From Symsagittifera roscoffensis (Eukaryota; Xenacoelomorpha; Acoela; Convolutidae), in contig NC_087063.1 of assembly GCF_963678635.1 (NCBI RefSeq), positions 27,399,649-27,463,648 of the forward strand: 64,000 nt of DNA, read 5' to 3'. Position numbers and translations under genes: made by a program. This document shows positions 20,893 to 31,584 of the stretch, piece after piece (within the stretch, counting starts at the first letter, position 1; each line of letters opens with the position of its first letter). Under the pieces are notes generated by a model. That model saw only the letters and a program-made list of their open reading frames with translations. It was not told the DNA's origin and searched no databases.

Positions 20893-23800
20893 ATGACTAG
20901 TTCCTACTCCACGGCGAACAAGCAGGTATTACCATGTTTAATAACTAGCATTGTTGTCTGTCTGTGATAAGCATGTAATTTTAGTTTTAGTTTATTTCCA
21001 CTTAGGTACTTTGACTTTTAACAAGGATCCGCATCTGTTTTCAATGGTCAAAATAATGTCTAAAACACTGTTAGCAATTAGCCAAGTCGCGACTTTAATT
21101 TAACTAACAATGTTTCCGTCTCGTTGCGCCAGAGACCAAATCTCATAACTAATATCAGTTATCAGTTTTATTTATTACAGAGTCTAGCTAATATTTCGTC
21201 TGGGGAGCGCCTGGTCGATCCGCGACACCCAGAAAATGGATCGGATGCCTTGGACCGGAGTAAACATCTTCAGAACCCTCATGTCATCAATAGTTCGAAT
21301 CCTTACCCTCTTCATGGTTCATCGAAACACACCTATCATCAACTCACAGGGGGCCATACGCAACCACCTCAAGCGCCCGGGTTGACCCCCTATCATTACA
21401 TTCACAACCCCCAACTTGAGTTAGACTTGCAATCTGCTGCGGGGTTTGACTATGGCGCCGCCTTCGGGAACCCTTTCGAGTCCCAATCGGCTATGCATTA
21501 CCTACCAGATTCGCAGTTTGTCGGCTATCGTCCTGCTGACGCCTACGCTCTCGGTTTTGAATCGCAACTTCACAATTCCTTCGGCCCAAATGGGAACTCA
21601 AAAACTGCGGCTACCCCTCAGTATAGTTACGGGAGTCATGCGAGCAGGTATGGCAACCAGAGTTATCCACCTAGCCAACAGTATCCAGACACACAATTGT
21701 TGCAACCGACCTTCGCCCACCCTTCTGAAAACATGAACCCTTCTCGGACGGTCGCTGACTCAAAAGTCGGCTCTCGGAACCCACAGGTACTCTTGCTTTT
21801 TTATTTCTTATTTTTTGTTTTCCGCTTATTACCTGACCTGAATGAGACTACCAAGCTTAAAGCGATATTTGAACTTCGTGACTACACGACGCGAATAGAA
21901 GTTGCTGATTCAGATGTTTTTACAGATGGCAGAAGTTTCAAGATTTTTTTTATTGACGCATGTAATAAAATGAGAAACAGTTGTGCCTTTTACGCGCTGC
22001 AGTACTTTAATCAAGGATCGAAGATATATGGGGTGGTTGGACCCTTTTCAGATTGAAAAAAAAACATTTTTCATTGCAAAACCAGGGAACAGATTTATCG
22101 TATGGGCTGAGAAGGAAATTTTTGCTCTTCTGATCAGTTCTGATTACAAACAGGAGCGGATCTAGGATTTTCTCGATGGGAGACTTTTAAAAAATCGAAG
22201 TTGCGTTTTTTCGGAGCTCGTTCCCCCTCAAAGTTAGTCTATTTTGGCGCGAAAGGGGCCTTAAGAAAAAATAGTACAAAGGGGAGACCTTTTGGGTCGG
22301 CAGGGGGTCGAATCCTTGAGGGAAAGGGGGGAAGGGCGTCCGCCTCCCTCCCTCCCGGAAATCCGCTGGTGATTACAATTATGGCAAAAAACGAGCCCAG
22401 CTATTTAATGCGTAAAAGTTAACAGAGAATCGACGGTTCGGATTGAGAGGTAAAACTTTCAATTTTTATCAGCAAATAAGTTAATTTTGGAGTAACAAAC
22501 GTATCAAACGCTGAAATTTTGCTTACTTGGTTTCTCCTGGCGTGATAGCAGAACGTACGAAATCATACCACTCATCAATCACTCTCAATCAAACCTAATC
22601 TAGTGAGTCATATGCGCAGCATAAGTTATTTCCTCATAAATGAATTCTCACATTATAATAGACTGTTCTTAAGAGTCTCGTTGTTAGGCGTCAGAGGTCT
22701 AGCGGAAATTTAATGCCTGCTAAACGACAGGTTGTGAGATGAGTTCGGTTTTGCAGTGTGGGAAGCTGTGTTGGGCTTCATTGTTTATAGAAATAGGCCT
22801 CATTATAGAGCTCCCTTTTTGCTGTCCTTGGCCTGTTTTTTCAAAGCAATGCCATGTGGCTCTTGCTACTTTTCTAACTGTTTTTTTTTCTTCTATGAAA
22901 CTTCATTCAGTTAATTATAGCGTAAAGAAAACTCACGTTGTTGGACTATTATTAATAAGTTGTTTTCTAATTTGTCGTCTTTTTAACATCTCTCAAATGT
23001 TCACATATACAGTGCTGATTTAAATTAACCGGACAAAACGCGTTAAACTTGAAATTTAAAACGCGTTTTTCTCAAATTGGGTTGAGTTTAGGTGAAAACT
23101 TATGAAGACAAAACTTGCTTAAAATGTTAGCAGAATTAATATGGTGTAATTTGTTTTGCAAAATTCGGGCCCAAAATTTTACCCCAAAAATGGGTCATTT
23201 TGGCTTTTCTTAGTTAATAAACAATTACGCCAAAAATAACAAGTCGATCACAGACATAATTATATCAAAGTGAGCCCCTTACGTAGCCCAACAAACGGGA
23301 TTTAAGAAGTGTATTTTCCCCAAAACATTGTATAAATTAATTTATTTTTGTTTGATAGACAAAAAAGGTCGTTTTTACTAAATAAAATACCAACTTTTTA
23401 TTTAAAAACAATTTTTAAACGGTTTGCAAATTCAAGTAACCAACTTTTTTTTGCCGAAACCGTTCTTCAACCACCTGCTGCAAGCTCGCCCAACTTTAGT
23501 CTGGTTAAAGCCAGCTTTTAAATATTTTTGACTTCTTCTGCTAGCCCTATCACTCAGCAAAAATTGATCAAAAAAATTTTCAGGTGTTATTAAAAAACAT
23601 CCGTCAAAAACGCTTTGCTCAAAAGTCGAAAATCGACCAAATAATAAAACGCAAGTATTATTATTCCGCATTTTCTATAAAAGTCGAAACAATAAGGAAA
23701 AGAGGAAAACAGTCAATCGTCAAAACGTTTTCGAATTAACAAATTCATCATCCGTGTCTAAACGCATTCATTTAGTTAGCGGTGAAATTACCCAATGTGG

Positions 23801-25391
23801 TTGATTATCAAAGTTCTGCAAAATCATCGAATTCGTCATCATGGCTTTTTGGTTTCGATTCGCTGACCTGTTTTTTTTCAAAGATTTGATCCAAGCATGT
23901 TCAAAGCTATTCTCTTGAGTTTTGTCGAAAAAATTAAAATTGTCTTCTTTTTTTTAGGTTTGGGCAGAATTGTTGTTTGACTCGGATTAGATTACCCATA
24001 GTTTAGTTCCATACGTGCTAATAACTGTTGAATCTAAGAAAAAGCGTTGGTATGTAAATAATTAACGACATTGGTATGAAAATTCAGGTTGAAATATAGG
24101 AGCTTTTTACTAATTGCGCGTCCACCGCACCCCCCCCCTCGCACGCTGCTGGCACCTGCGTATCTTCTTGTGTTGTATCTGTTTTTTTTCCGGAGCTTTC
24201 GAGGTTAGCTGATCTCTTTATGCATAAAAACTTTCTTGTACTTCGTTTTTTTTCTCGTAAGATCTTCGCTTGTTAGGTTTTAGAACTAGATGAACGTTTT
24301 ATAATTTAAATGTAAATAGTTAATATTATGATAATATTATGTTAATTTAAATCGATCAAATTGATTTCCTGAAATTTGATAAGCTTTAGGTTATGTATTG
24401 TAATTTTATGACTTCCAAAGATTGAAAACACAATAAATTGTCATTACTTTTCTGTTACCCTTGTTCATTACTTTTCAGTTGTCTGATGGCGATGTTTTTT
24501 AATTTCAGGATTGCAACAGTAATATTGTTTCCACCAGTCCATCCAGGGGTCATGTTATGACTCATCAGGAATACCAGCAGCCAGGAGCGGGCGACCCTGG
24601 ATTCAACATGCAACTGTGTGCCCCACAGAACCCTTTTATGTTTGCACCTTTTCACCCCACCTCCTACCCTTCTCAGAACGAACGCCTTACGGTTGGACCG
24701 ACAGAAATGTCGTCGAATTCTCAGGCACCGAACGCGACTGGTAGTCTTGGTTCAGCGGTTGCAACGTCGGGATCTACGAGCAGCATGCGCCGGAAAAATG
24801 CGTCACGTGAAACGACAGCTGCGCTGAAAACCTGGCTATTTGAACACAGAAAAAATCCATACCCAACGAAAGGGGAGAAAATCATGTTAGCCATCATCAC
24901 CAAAATGAGCGTGAGTTGGAAGCAAAAAATATCAAAGAATGCTCTTTTGCGGACTGCTTTTGTTAACAAATGATTTAATAGTAGCTTTTAACGCATTTTA
25001 TTGAAAGCGGCTCTAATATCGAAAGTATTGTTTGTTCAATTGAAATAAGCTAAAGCAGAAAAATTTCAACCGGCCCTCCCATTTTGTGGCAGTGATTAGT
25101 TTAACTGCATGCAGGGTTGAAAAACATTTCATACTTGAAATTTTTCAGCTGACACAGATTTCCACGTGGTTCGCTAATGCCAGAAGACGACTCAAGAAAG
25201 AGAATAAAATGACATGGACTCCCAAGAATAAAACAAACAACAACAGTCAGAGTCACAAAGAAAACAAACTTAATCACACTGCTGCGACAGATAACATAGA
25301 AGCTACCAAATTGTCAACGGGCGAAATATTGGAGAATGAAGCAGATGTCACATTCGATTCGCTGGACTCAGAATTAAAACTGGAAAACTAA
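20893..25391 (+). CDS. IRX: Iroquois-class (IRX) TALE homeobox transcription factor, four exons
   Basis: Iroquois proteins are nuclear patterning regulators. Exons: 20893-20925 ([11 protein letters not shown]), 21181-21786, 24509-24910 and 25149-25391, all phase 0 with GT..AG borders, giving 427 residues. Exon 2 is a Y/S/Q/P-rich N-terminal region. Exon 3 holds most of the homeodomain ([35 protein letters not shown]) with the three-residue TALE loop at NPYP. Exon 4 opens with the recognition helix ([19 protein letters not shown]) and KMTWTPKNK, the Iroquois hallmark; the WFANARRR helix carries alanine where most homeodomains have Q or K. Only about 60 residues follow the homeodomain. They are acidic/asparagine-rich, and the RIWS-type Iro box is not seen. 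The homeodomain is clearly Iroquois; the exon 1 assignment is from an ORF with a good donor and is less certain. Intron 2 contains two DNA-transposon remnants. Confidence 0.93.
21787..22149. other. Iroquois intron 2, first part
   Basis: The reading frame of exon 2 happens to stay open past the donor GTACTC to about 22056, but the sequence becomes F/L/K-rich and unlike the exon. It is intron unless an alternative read-through terminus is used. Confidence 0.5.
22150..22369 (+). mobile_element. MITE with GGATCTAGGATTTT-type end, in Iroquois intron 2
   Basis: TGATTACAA is repeated at 22141-22149 and 22370-22378, flanking a 220-bp element. It starts ACAGGAGCGGATCTAGGATT and ends AATCCGCTGG. Short inverted ends (CAGGAGCGGAT/CCAGCGGAT) are visible. 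The interior has G-rich runs and GGGTCGAATCCTTGAGGGAA. A second copy in the opposite orientation lies at 63016-63425. The target duplication is 8 or 9 bases, which suggests hAT. Confidence 0.8.
23010..23700 (+). mobile_element. Tc1-like element, left end clear, right end not found
   Basis: TA-CAGTGCTGATTTAAATT opens a copy related to the 14895-15838 element. Shared blocks include AAACTTGAAATTTAAA, GCGTTTTTCTCAA, TTTTATTTAAAAACAATTTT and a diverged CCCCTTACGTAGCCCAACAA. It then continues into sequence absent from the other copy. On the minus strand an open frame (23432-23671) includes [20 protein letters not shown], which could be a decayed helix-turn-helix, but I cannot confirm a transposase. 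The end coordinate is approximate because no matching right terminus was seen. Confidence 0.6.
23701..24508. other. Iroquois intron 2, last part
   Basis: AT-rich with a short C-run near 24130. Ends in the acceptor TTTTAATTTCAG. No other feature is seen. Confidence 0.5.
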
Positions 25392-26226
25392 GAATATATT
25401 TCGACGTGATTCAAAAAGAATAACTTATGTTTTAGATAATTTAGATTGTAATTTAATTTAATGAATGTACAATGATTCCCGGGTGGTTTGAAAAGCATAT
25501 AATTTAATTTCAGGAGCGAAACTTTTTTGATTTTTGTACCGTTTCTATAGGGTGCGGGGCAGTAATTTTAAGTTTTTCGAGATCTGCCGACTCATCAATT
25601 TTGGGAGAACATGCCCATTTCTGAGAGTTTTTGGAGGGTTTTGATCAATAAATTGTGTCAGCTTGTGCCCTCTTCAAATAACGCGATATTAATGGGGCTC
25701 AATTTTTGGTTTTTCAAAATGAGGAAAGAATTTCAGATCATTGAGTTGATGAAGTACTTGGCTATTTGATGGATACTTACATACAATCTCTCTGTGTTGA
25801 TTACACTTGCGTCAGCATATTGTATTATTAAGAACCTTCTTTTTTGTCTAACCTAAGTAGCAAATATTGGTGCAACTTTTGGGGCACTTCTACAGCTTTT
25901 TGATAGCATGTGGTTTGACATTCGAATAGTAATAGTAACACAGTTGATGCATTTTAAATTCATCAAACGAACCGAAAAAAGCTATTTGTTTCAAACAACA
26001 TAACAATCATAAAAACTTGATTTCAAGTTTTCTAACTCAACATCTTGCAATTTTTGAAATTCATAATTTATAAATAGTGTGGCTTATGCTTTCCAATTTA
26101 TCACATGCAAAATTAGTGTGGATACCTTTAGTTTGTTTTATTCCAAACTATTACTTTTTGCTGCATTTTGGCAAATTATTAGCATATGTAGCTGCTTTAT
26201 GTGAGACTAGTGTTTACCGATTGTTA
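25392..26226. other. Downstream of the Iroquois gene, no gene seen
   Basis: AT-rich. No canonical AATAAA was found in the first 100 bases after the stop, so the transcript end is not placed. No Iro-box exon is visible here. Confidence 0.4.
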
Positions 26227-26440
26227 AGCGTTCATGGCCGATAGGGCAGGGCATGAGAACCCAGTTCTCGAGATCGCAGATTCGAAGCCTGTGAGTAGCA
26301 AAGTTTTACTTATTCGATGCCTATTTCACTTTTTCCTTATTTCTTCTTATAAAGCTACTTTTTTGTCGTTTTCTCGTAAGTTTTTGGTGAACCACAGCCT
26401 CGCCTCTGAGTTACACTTGCAAAAGCAAGTGTATGTAATC
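26227..26440 (+). repeat. Probable tRNA-derived SINE
   Basis: An A-box-like TGGCCGATAGG (26235-26245) and a B box GATTCGAAGCC (26279-26289) are spaced as in a tRNA promoter. The flanks do not fold into a proper acceptor stem, so it is a tRNA-derived head rather than a tRNA. About 120 bases on, the perfect hairpin ACACTTGC-AAAA-GCAAGTGT is followed by ATGTAATCGGGAACTAAACT, similar to the sequence after the hairpin near 3330. The 3' limit is a guess. Confidence 0.5.
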
Positions 26441-28740
26441 GGGAACTAAACTTTTCCCAAAAGCAACTTTTTCTACACATTCAACTTGCTTTATTATTGA
26501 ATTTCAGCAATTTGAGGTTTCTTCGCACTTGCGCTAGAGGAAGCGTCGTTGTTTTTGCACTCCAAAGTCCGGGGAGTTCCGGTCGGATCTTTTTTCAGTA
26601 AGTATGCAATTGAAAATTTTTCGATGGTTAAAATTGATCGTCGGACTTTCGTTTATTTGCTCAAGTTTTGTCGGCTTAGTTGCTAAATCACGGATTTTTT
26701 GTTCTGTAAGCTAGTATCATAGGAATTGCAAGTAGTGTTCATTGTCGCGGGTGTGCTGGAAACTTTCAAAACCTTTTCATAAAACTGTTTTTTTTTCTGG
26801 CTCAACTGGTGTCTGATCGGTCGCTAATTTAAATTTCAAATGTCCTGCTAGCGCCAGCCATGTTTGCCTAGAGTTGTGGAATTGAGTTTTTTTTGGTATT
26901 TTATTTTGAGATGCTTCAAAAATAGTCTTTTTCTACCAATTTTTTTTTAGTTTTTCTCAAAACTATTCTACCGAAAAAAAGTATTAATGGAAAGACAGCC
27001 GCCTACTTCACTGTCTACTTGAATACTCTCCTAGTCTCTTTTTACTTCCTCCTCTGTCCACAGCCTTCGAAAAAATCGATTTGGGGAGAAATGTTTGACC
27101 CATATTTTCGAAAACTAACCACCAAATCTAAGATTATGGGCTCAATAAAAAGGAAGGATTGAAAAGCCTTCCTGCCTAAGCGGCTGCGTCCTCATTGTTT
27201 CTACACATAAACTTTTAACCCTCGAAATAGTCAAAACTATCTCTCATATCTGAGTTTTCGGGTTCAATCGAATTTCCAGGTTGCGTGCATTTCTTCTGCG
27301 TAAGTATCCAAACTTTCAATTTTTTATTAGCAAAAAGCTACAATTCTAGTAAATGCTTCTTGTTTATTGACTGTTTCTTCTCGAACCTTTCTCGATGACT
27401 ATCCTGCTAAACCTGATATCTTAGTTTTAATCGGAACAATAGATTGTTGAAAACTTTTGTTTTTAACCCGAAAACTATCGTGCAGTTTTTGAGGTTAACT
27501 GTTCAATCAAGATAGCCAGTTTTGGGAATACTTCTAGTTTAGCGGCTTCGACAGTTTTTTGCTAAAAATGAGGATTTTGGAAATTAATTTTTTTGATTTT
27601 TTGACCGTTTTTCAGCAAGCTTTTGAGTTTCATTAAAAACTGCTCTATTAAATCTGAGATACAAAATTTAATCGAAAAAAAAACTTGTTGCGAGAAGGTT
27701 TCTTAAAGAAACGGCGACTCCTTATTTTTTTGTTTAAAAAATCCATCATTTCAAAAACTCACTCTTCACACTGATTTCAGTAAATAAACAACTGAGGCCT
27801 TTTTATCACGCATCGCTATAACAAATTCAAAAATATCAAACAGGTACCTCCAGCTTCAGCCGGGCCCTTAATTTTATTTTGTCGAAACATACTAATAACT
27901 TATTTCATCTGGTTGTATCTCAAGTGGCGAGTAGCTCCGCTTTGCCTCTGTGTAGCTTGTTTTTTTTTGTGAAAACTTAAGGCTGAATAACTGATCAAAG
28001 TTTTTGCTGCCACCAATTGTCACCTAAAACGAATTGTAGTTTTTTTGTAAATGCTATCGGTTGTCGCTTGTGACAAGTTGTTGTCTCAATAGAGAAACGG
28101 GTAATATAGTGTTCATGTTTTTCGACGATGTAAATGACTAATTTTATCTACACATGAATTTCAATAATTCAAAAAGCATAGAAAAAAATAGCAATTGACA
28201 ATGCCTCAAAACATAAGTAGCACAGAAAATAGATGGGAAAAAGTCGTTAAAATAATCAAAATTAAAAAAAAATTAAATGTTAAAAAAGTATCACGCCTGT
28301 TTTTCAGGTAACGAAATTATGTGGGGAAAAACTAAAAGGCTTTGCAATAATTCCTTCCCACTGTGATTAGCGTGCGCAAAATTTTTCCGAGGAATGGTGC
28401 ATATTGTTAATAAGACAAAACTGATTTTTTATCTCTGGGGTAAATTTTTGAAAAAAGGTTTCAAATTAAATTTTTAGGAAACTTTTTGGATTTTTTTGAG
28501 AAATTTGCTTGCTCAGAATTCATCTATGATTCAAAAAACATAGCTAGTCGGCAAATTTAAACCAACCAGTGGTAAACCACTCTTTTTAGACATAAAAAGC
28601 GTTTTAATTTAAAAAAAAATCGATCCAACGAAAAACATCGGGTTTTTTTCATTGACCGAGAAATATGTAAAGCTTCTCCATCGTTTTTTGTTCCTGAATT
28701 TTGGTTAATTTTAAACAGTTATAGATGATAAGGCATCACA
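26441..28740. other. Intergenic AT-rich stretch with old repeat debris
   Basis: No gene is seen. GTAGCTCCGCTTTGCCTCTG near 27931 matches the dispersed motif near 12690 and 16507. The segment near 26690-26760 resembles parts of the debris near 4290 and 8600. T-runs dominate the rest. Confidence 0.4.
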
Positions 28741-28844
28741 TGTCAATGATCCGAGCATTACGAGACCAAACTGTGCACTGGGTAGGAGCACAAATTTGTG
28801 TCTGAATGTTCCTGGATTCCAGAGACAAGTTTTGAAATATGGTC

Positions 28845-29108
28845 CAAAATGTAAGTGGATTCCACAAACAAAATTTCAGTGGATTCCGCATACATATACC
28901 TGTAAAGTAAGTTTTCTCGGCACATTTATTTTGTTGCGGATTCCGCAACAAGCAAATATAGCTAGTTGTTCTGGATTCCGCAACTGCAAGTGGATTCCGC
29001 AAAATGTAAGTTGAATCCGCAAATGTAAGTGGAATCCGCAAAATTTGTTTGCGGAATCCGCAAACGTAAGCGGATTCCACAAATTGTAAGTGCATTCCGC
29101 ATTTTTGT
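28845..29108. repeat. Minisatellite built on GTAAGTGGATTCCGCAAA
   Basis: About ten diverged copies of a unit near 20 to 25 bases (GTAAGTGGATTCCGCAAAAT), with several units inverted so that TTTGCGGAATCCGCAAA forms a long palindrome near 29046. Open frames on both strands through this block are products of the repeat. Confidence 0.8.
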
Positions 29109-29264
29109 TTATTACTGAACTTGCATATGAACAATTAAAAGCTAGAGGCTGAATATTTGATTTATTATCTATAGGAATGCGCAATTTGAACGCAAAAGGA
29201 CTTATCCATTTGTCAGCGGAATCCACAAACGAATCTTAAAACATTGGTTAACTATGCGGATGTC

Positions 29265-29578
29265 AAATTTTTCGTTTTGGTTCGAAATGGGTTTGAAATG
29301 GCTGCTCAGGGTTTAAAATGGCAGTTCATGTTTGAAATGGGGGCAGTTAAGTCACTCATCAGTGTTTGAGATGAGATGGTTCAGTTATGCATAAGAAATC
29401 ATCATCAGTATTTGAGATAAGATTGTTCAGTTTGAAATGAGAGCTAAATTACTCATCAGTATTTGAGTTGAGATGGTTCAGAAATTATCATCGCACTCAT
29501 CAGTATTTGAGTTGAGATGGTTCAGTTGGTTCAGAAGATATCATCGCACTCATCAGCTTTTGAGACGAGACAAAGGAC
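29265..29578. repeat. Minisatellite built on ACTCATCAGTATTTGAGTTG
   Basis: About five diverged units of roughly 45 to 50 bases. Each joins CTCATCAGTRTTTGAG, TTGAGATGGTTCAG and a TTATCATCGC spacer. The front part (29265-29340) has a shorter TTTGAAATGG motif. Confidence 0.8.
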
Positions 29579-29760
29579 GGTTCGATTGTTTTTTTTTGAA
29601 AAATGAACTGAAATGTCCTCTGAAAACTGGATTAAACATCCTCGTTTAATTAAAACTGACACAAAAAAACTTATACAAGCGGCAACTAAAAAATACAGTA
29701 CGAAAAGTAAAATATTGTTCTTAAGATTGTTTGAGCAATTGGATCAATTTTTCTGTTCTT

Positions 29761-29987
29761 TCTGAATCCTCTTGCTCGAAATCTCCACTTTCGACAAAGC
29801 GTCTGTGTTGTCTCAATAGCTCATTATGGTTTTCATAGTCTGGTATTTTTGTTGAAATATTTGTCTCCTCGGCTGTTTTTGCTGTTTCTGAATCCTTTCA
29901 CTCGAAAACTCCCTCCTCGACACAGCGTCTTCATTGTCTTAATGGCTCATTATGGTACTCGTAGTCTGGTGTGTTTGTTGAAATTTT
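29761..29987 (-). repeat. 126-bp tandem duplication of the Artemis-like 3' coding end
   Basis: 29887-29987 and 29761-29862 are diverged copies with a 126-base (42-codon) period, read on the minus strand as STNTPDYEYHNEPLRQ and STKIPDYENHNELLRQ. The period keeps frame. The upstream copy ends the protein where the downstream copy would continue with HRRFVESGDFEQEDSE. Confidence 0.75.
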
Positions 29988-30272
29988 CTCCAGATAAAGT
30001 TTGCGTTTACCTCTCTCATTGAATTTAATTTTCTCTTTCCACAACTCTGTACTCGAAACGTTTGACGTGTTTGGATTATGATGTTTGAGCGTATTTAAAT
30101 TAAAAGCTTTCACAGAGTCAAGTGGAGTATTTTTATCCGGACAAACGAAAGGTGTAATGCATTCGAACTGCAGACTCGAAAGGAAATCAATTATTTCGTA
30201 AGCTGAAGAGTGCAAAGAATAACAGTACCGAATGGTTCTCTCAGACACTGTTTTAACCAATCTCCCAGGCAT
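29931..30272 (-). CDS. Artemis/DCLRE1C-like (SNM1 family) C-terminal exon
   Basis: SNM1-family enzymes are metallo-beta-lactamase/beta-CASP nucleases; Artemis opens hairpins in DNA repair. The exon (113 codons) reads IRYCYSLHSSAYEIIDFLSS, then TPFVCPDKNTPLDSVKAF. This matches the end of the beta-CASP fold in Artemis, where a C-F-S-x-HSS-x-x-EI-x-DFLS-x-L block is followed by P-x-V-x-P and a TxxDxV stretch. The tail is K/E-rich and ends HNEPLRQ. The metal-binding HxHxDH part is not within the neighbouring 1.5 kb, so upstream exons are distant or lost. A stop lies four codons above the ATG, so either this ATG starts a fragment or an acceptor lies just above it. The last part of the exon is duplicated just downstream. 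Confidence 0.55.
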   Translation of the reverse strand: MPGRLVKTVSERTIRYCYSLHSSAYEIIDFLSSLQFECITPFVCPDKNTPLDSVKAFNLNTLKHHNPNTSNVSSTELWKEKIKFNERGKRKLYLEKISTNTPDYEYHNEPLRQ

Positions 30273-30299
30273 TATCTCGTTTTAGAATGATTTTAAGCA

Positions 30300-30960
30300 C
30301 TTCTGGACATGGGATGCCCGGCTTGCAAGGCAATTTTAAGTTCGCAGACGCAGACGACGGCTTGCACAAATGGTTTTTGGTACTTTATCATCTGAGGTGA
30401 GCCAATTTTTGGGTTACGGTGAAATTATTGGAATTAATTGTTGTTTGATACATCTGAGTAAATTCGAAAGTAAGTCGTTAATTCGGGATGATTTAGTTCG
30501 CGTAATTCATTTCCAATAACTTTGAGATGTTTTTTTTTGAGGTTTTTCTTTTTTCTATTGTTTTTTGATTGTTGTGTTTATTTTTTGATTGTTGTTTCTG
30601 GAGTTTTATTAAGTTTTCACGTTCTTCTTCAAGTAGCGCTATTGTGCAGGGTTATATGAGGATGATGATTGGTTGTGGTTGGTTTTTGTCTAACTCAAAT
30701 GGAAGGTACATCTGGCTGCCATTTCTAAATTTTTCCAGTTTTTTTTTCTTAGATCTCATTATGAGTTCATCTGAGAGAGACGCTTTCCCGAAATTTTCAA
30801 TTGATTCAAGCCTGATAAACATTGACAAAACTAACGAAAGAAGCGCAGAGGCTTGACTCAGTTCAATGGACAAGACTCAGATCACCGTGAAAAAGTTATT
30901 TCCTTCTGCTTAATAAAATCAATAGTTTTCAAAGTATAGGGAATCAATGCCTCAATAAAA
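30300..30960. other. Stretch with no recognised gene
   Basis: Open frames on both strands near 30569-30873 overlap in antisense and show no family motif. AT-rich with T-runs. Confidence 0.4.
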
Positions 30961-30984
30961 GTGATACAAGATTTCAAATCATTT

Positions 30985-31264
30985 CTTTTTTTTTCGAGAA
31001 AAAGATCTCAGAGTAAGTCTAAAGAAGCAAAGAAAAGAAGAGCCCAAATTAGCGAGTCGATAAAGCGCCAAAAATTAAAACTAGATCTGCTTGCTGAAAA
31101 AAACCAGACGAGAGACTGCTAATGGTTTCATGAACTACTTCCATGAGCAGTGGGCTGAAGCAAATTCCATTCACAAAGAGGCTATGGAGAAGATCGATAA
31201 GTTGAAGAGCAGGGTCTTGCATCAAGGAAAGACAAACGTTCTACTTCAAAAAAGTCGTAATCAG
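30985..31264 (+). pseudogene. Coiled-coil-like exon fragment, frameshifted
   Basis: One frame reads SKEAKKRRAQISESIKRQKL then LDLLAEKN. At about 31105 the protein-like pattern moves to another frame with GFMNYFHEQWAEANSIHKEA and KIDKLKSRVLHQGKTNVLLQ. A good donor (AATCAG|GTAAGT) closes it at 31264. It looks like one exon of a helical, charged protein broken by a frameshift. I do not recognise the family. Confidence 0.35.
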
Positions 31265-31516
31265 GTAAGTCTTTCCTACTTTTGCAATTGCGCTCCAACC
31301 TTGTTTTTGCTGTGACGACCAAGTTCTTTTTTGAATAAATTTGCGCTCCAAACTAAAATATGTTGAGATTAGTTCTGATAGGAATAAGTGATTGAAGATG
31401 TTCGAACTTTTAGAAGTTTTTGAAGGGATAAAAATAATTATCGGCTTGATTGTGTTTAGAGTGAAAGTGTCCTTTGTGTTAAAAAGTCTGCAAAAATTGA
31501 AGATGACAGCTGCCAC

Positions 31517-31582
31517 AAATTGCCAATAATTTACAGATCTTGAACCAGGTTTTTTAGATCTTATAGAATACGAGAGTGCGCC
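31517..31582 (+). repeat. 66-bp repeat, left copy (partner 40658-40723)
   Basis: AAATTGCCAATAATTTACAG and the following ATCTTGAACCAGGTTTTTTA to CGAGAGTGCGCC match 40658-40723 with five differences. The pair brackets 9.1 kb that contains a minisatellite and the BEL/Pao fossil. An acceptor-like TTTACAG and a shared open frame (EPGFLDL) run through both copies. Confidence 0.85.
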
Positions 31583-31584
31583 AC

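Noticed and set aside
21787-22056. Extension of Iroquois exon 2 beyond the donor
   Set aside because: A good GT donor after NPQ, a phase match to exon 3 and an abrupt change in composition favour splicing.
22201-22422. 73-codon frame with R/G/S-rich translation
   Set aside because: Lies almost wholly within the 22150-22369 MITE.
28736-29226. Long minus-strand frames with CGIR/ADSA-like repeats
   Set aside because: Translations of the GGATTCCGCAAA minisatellite.
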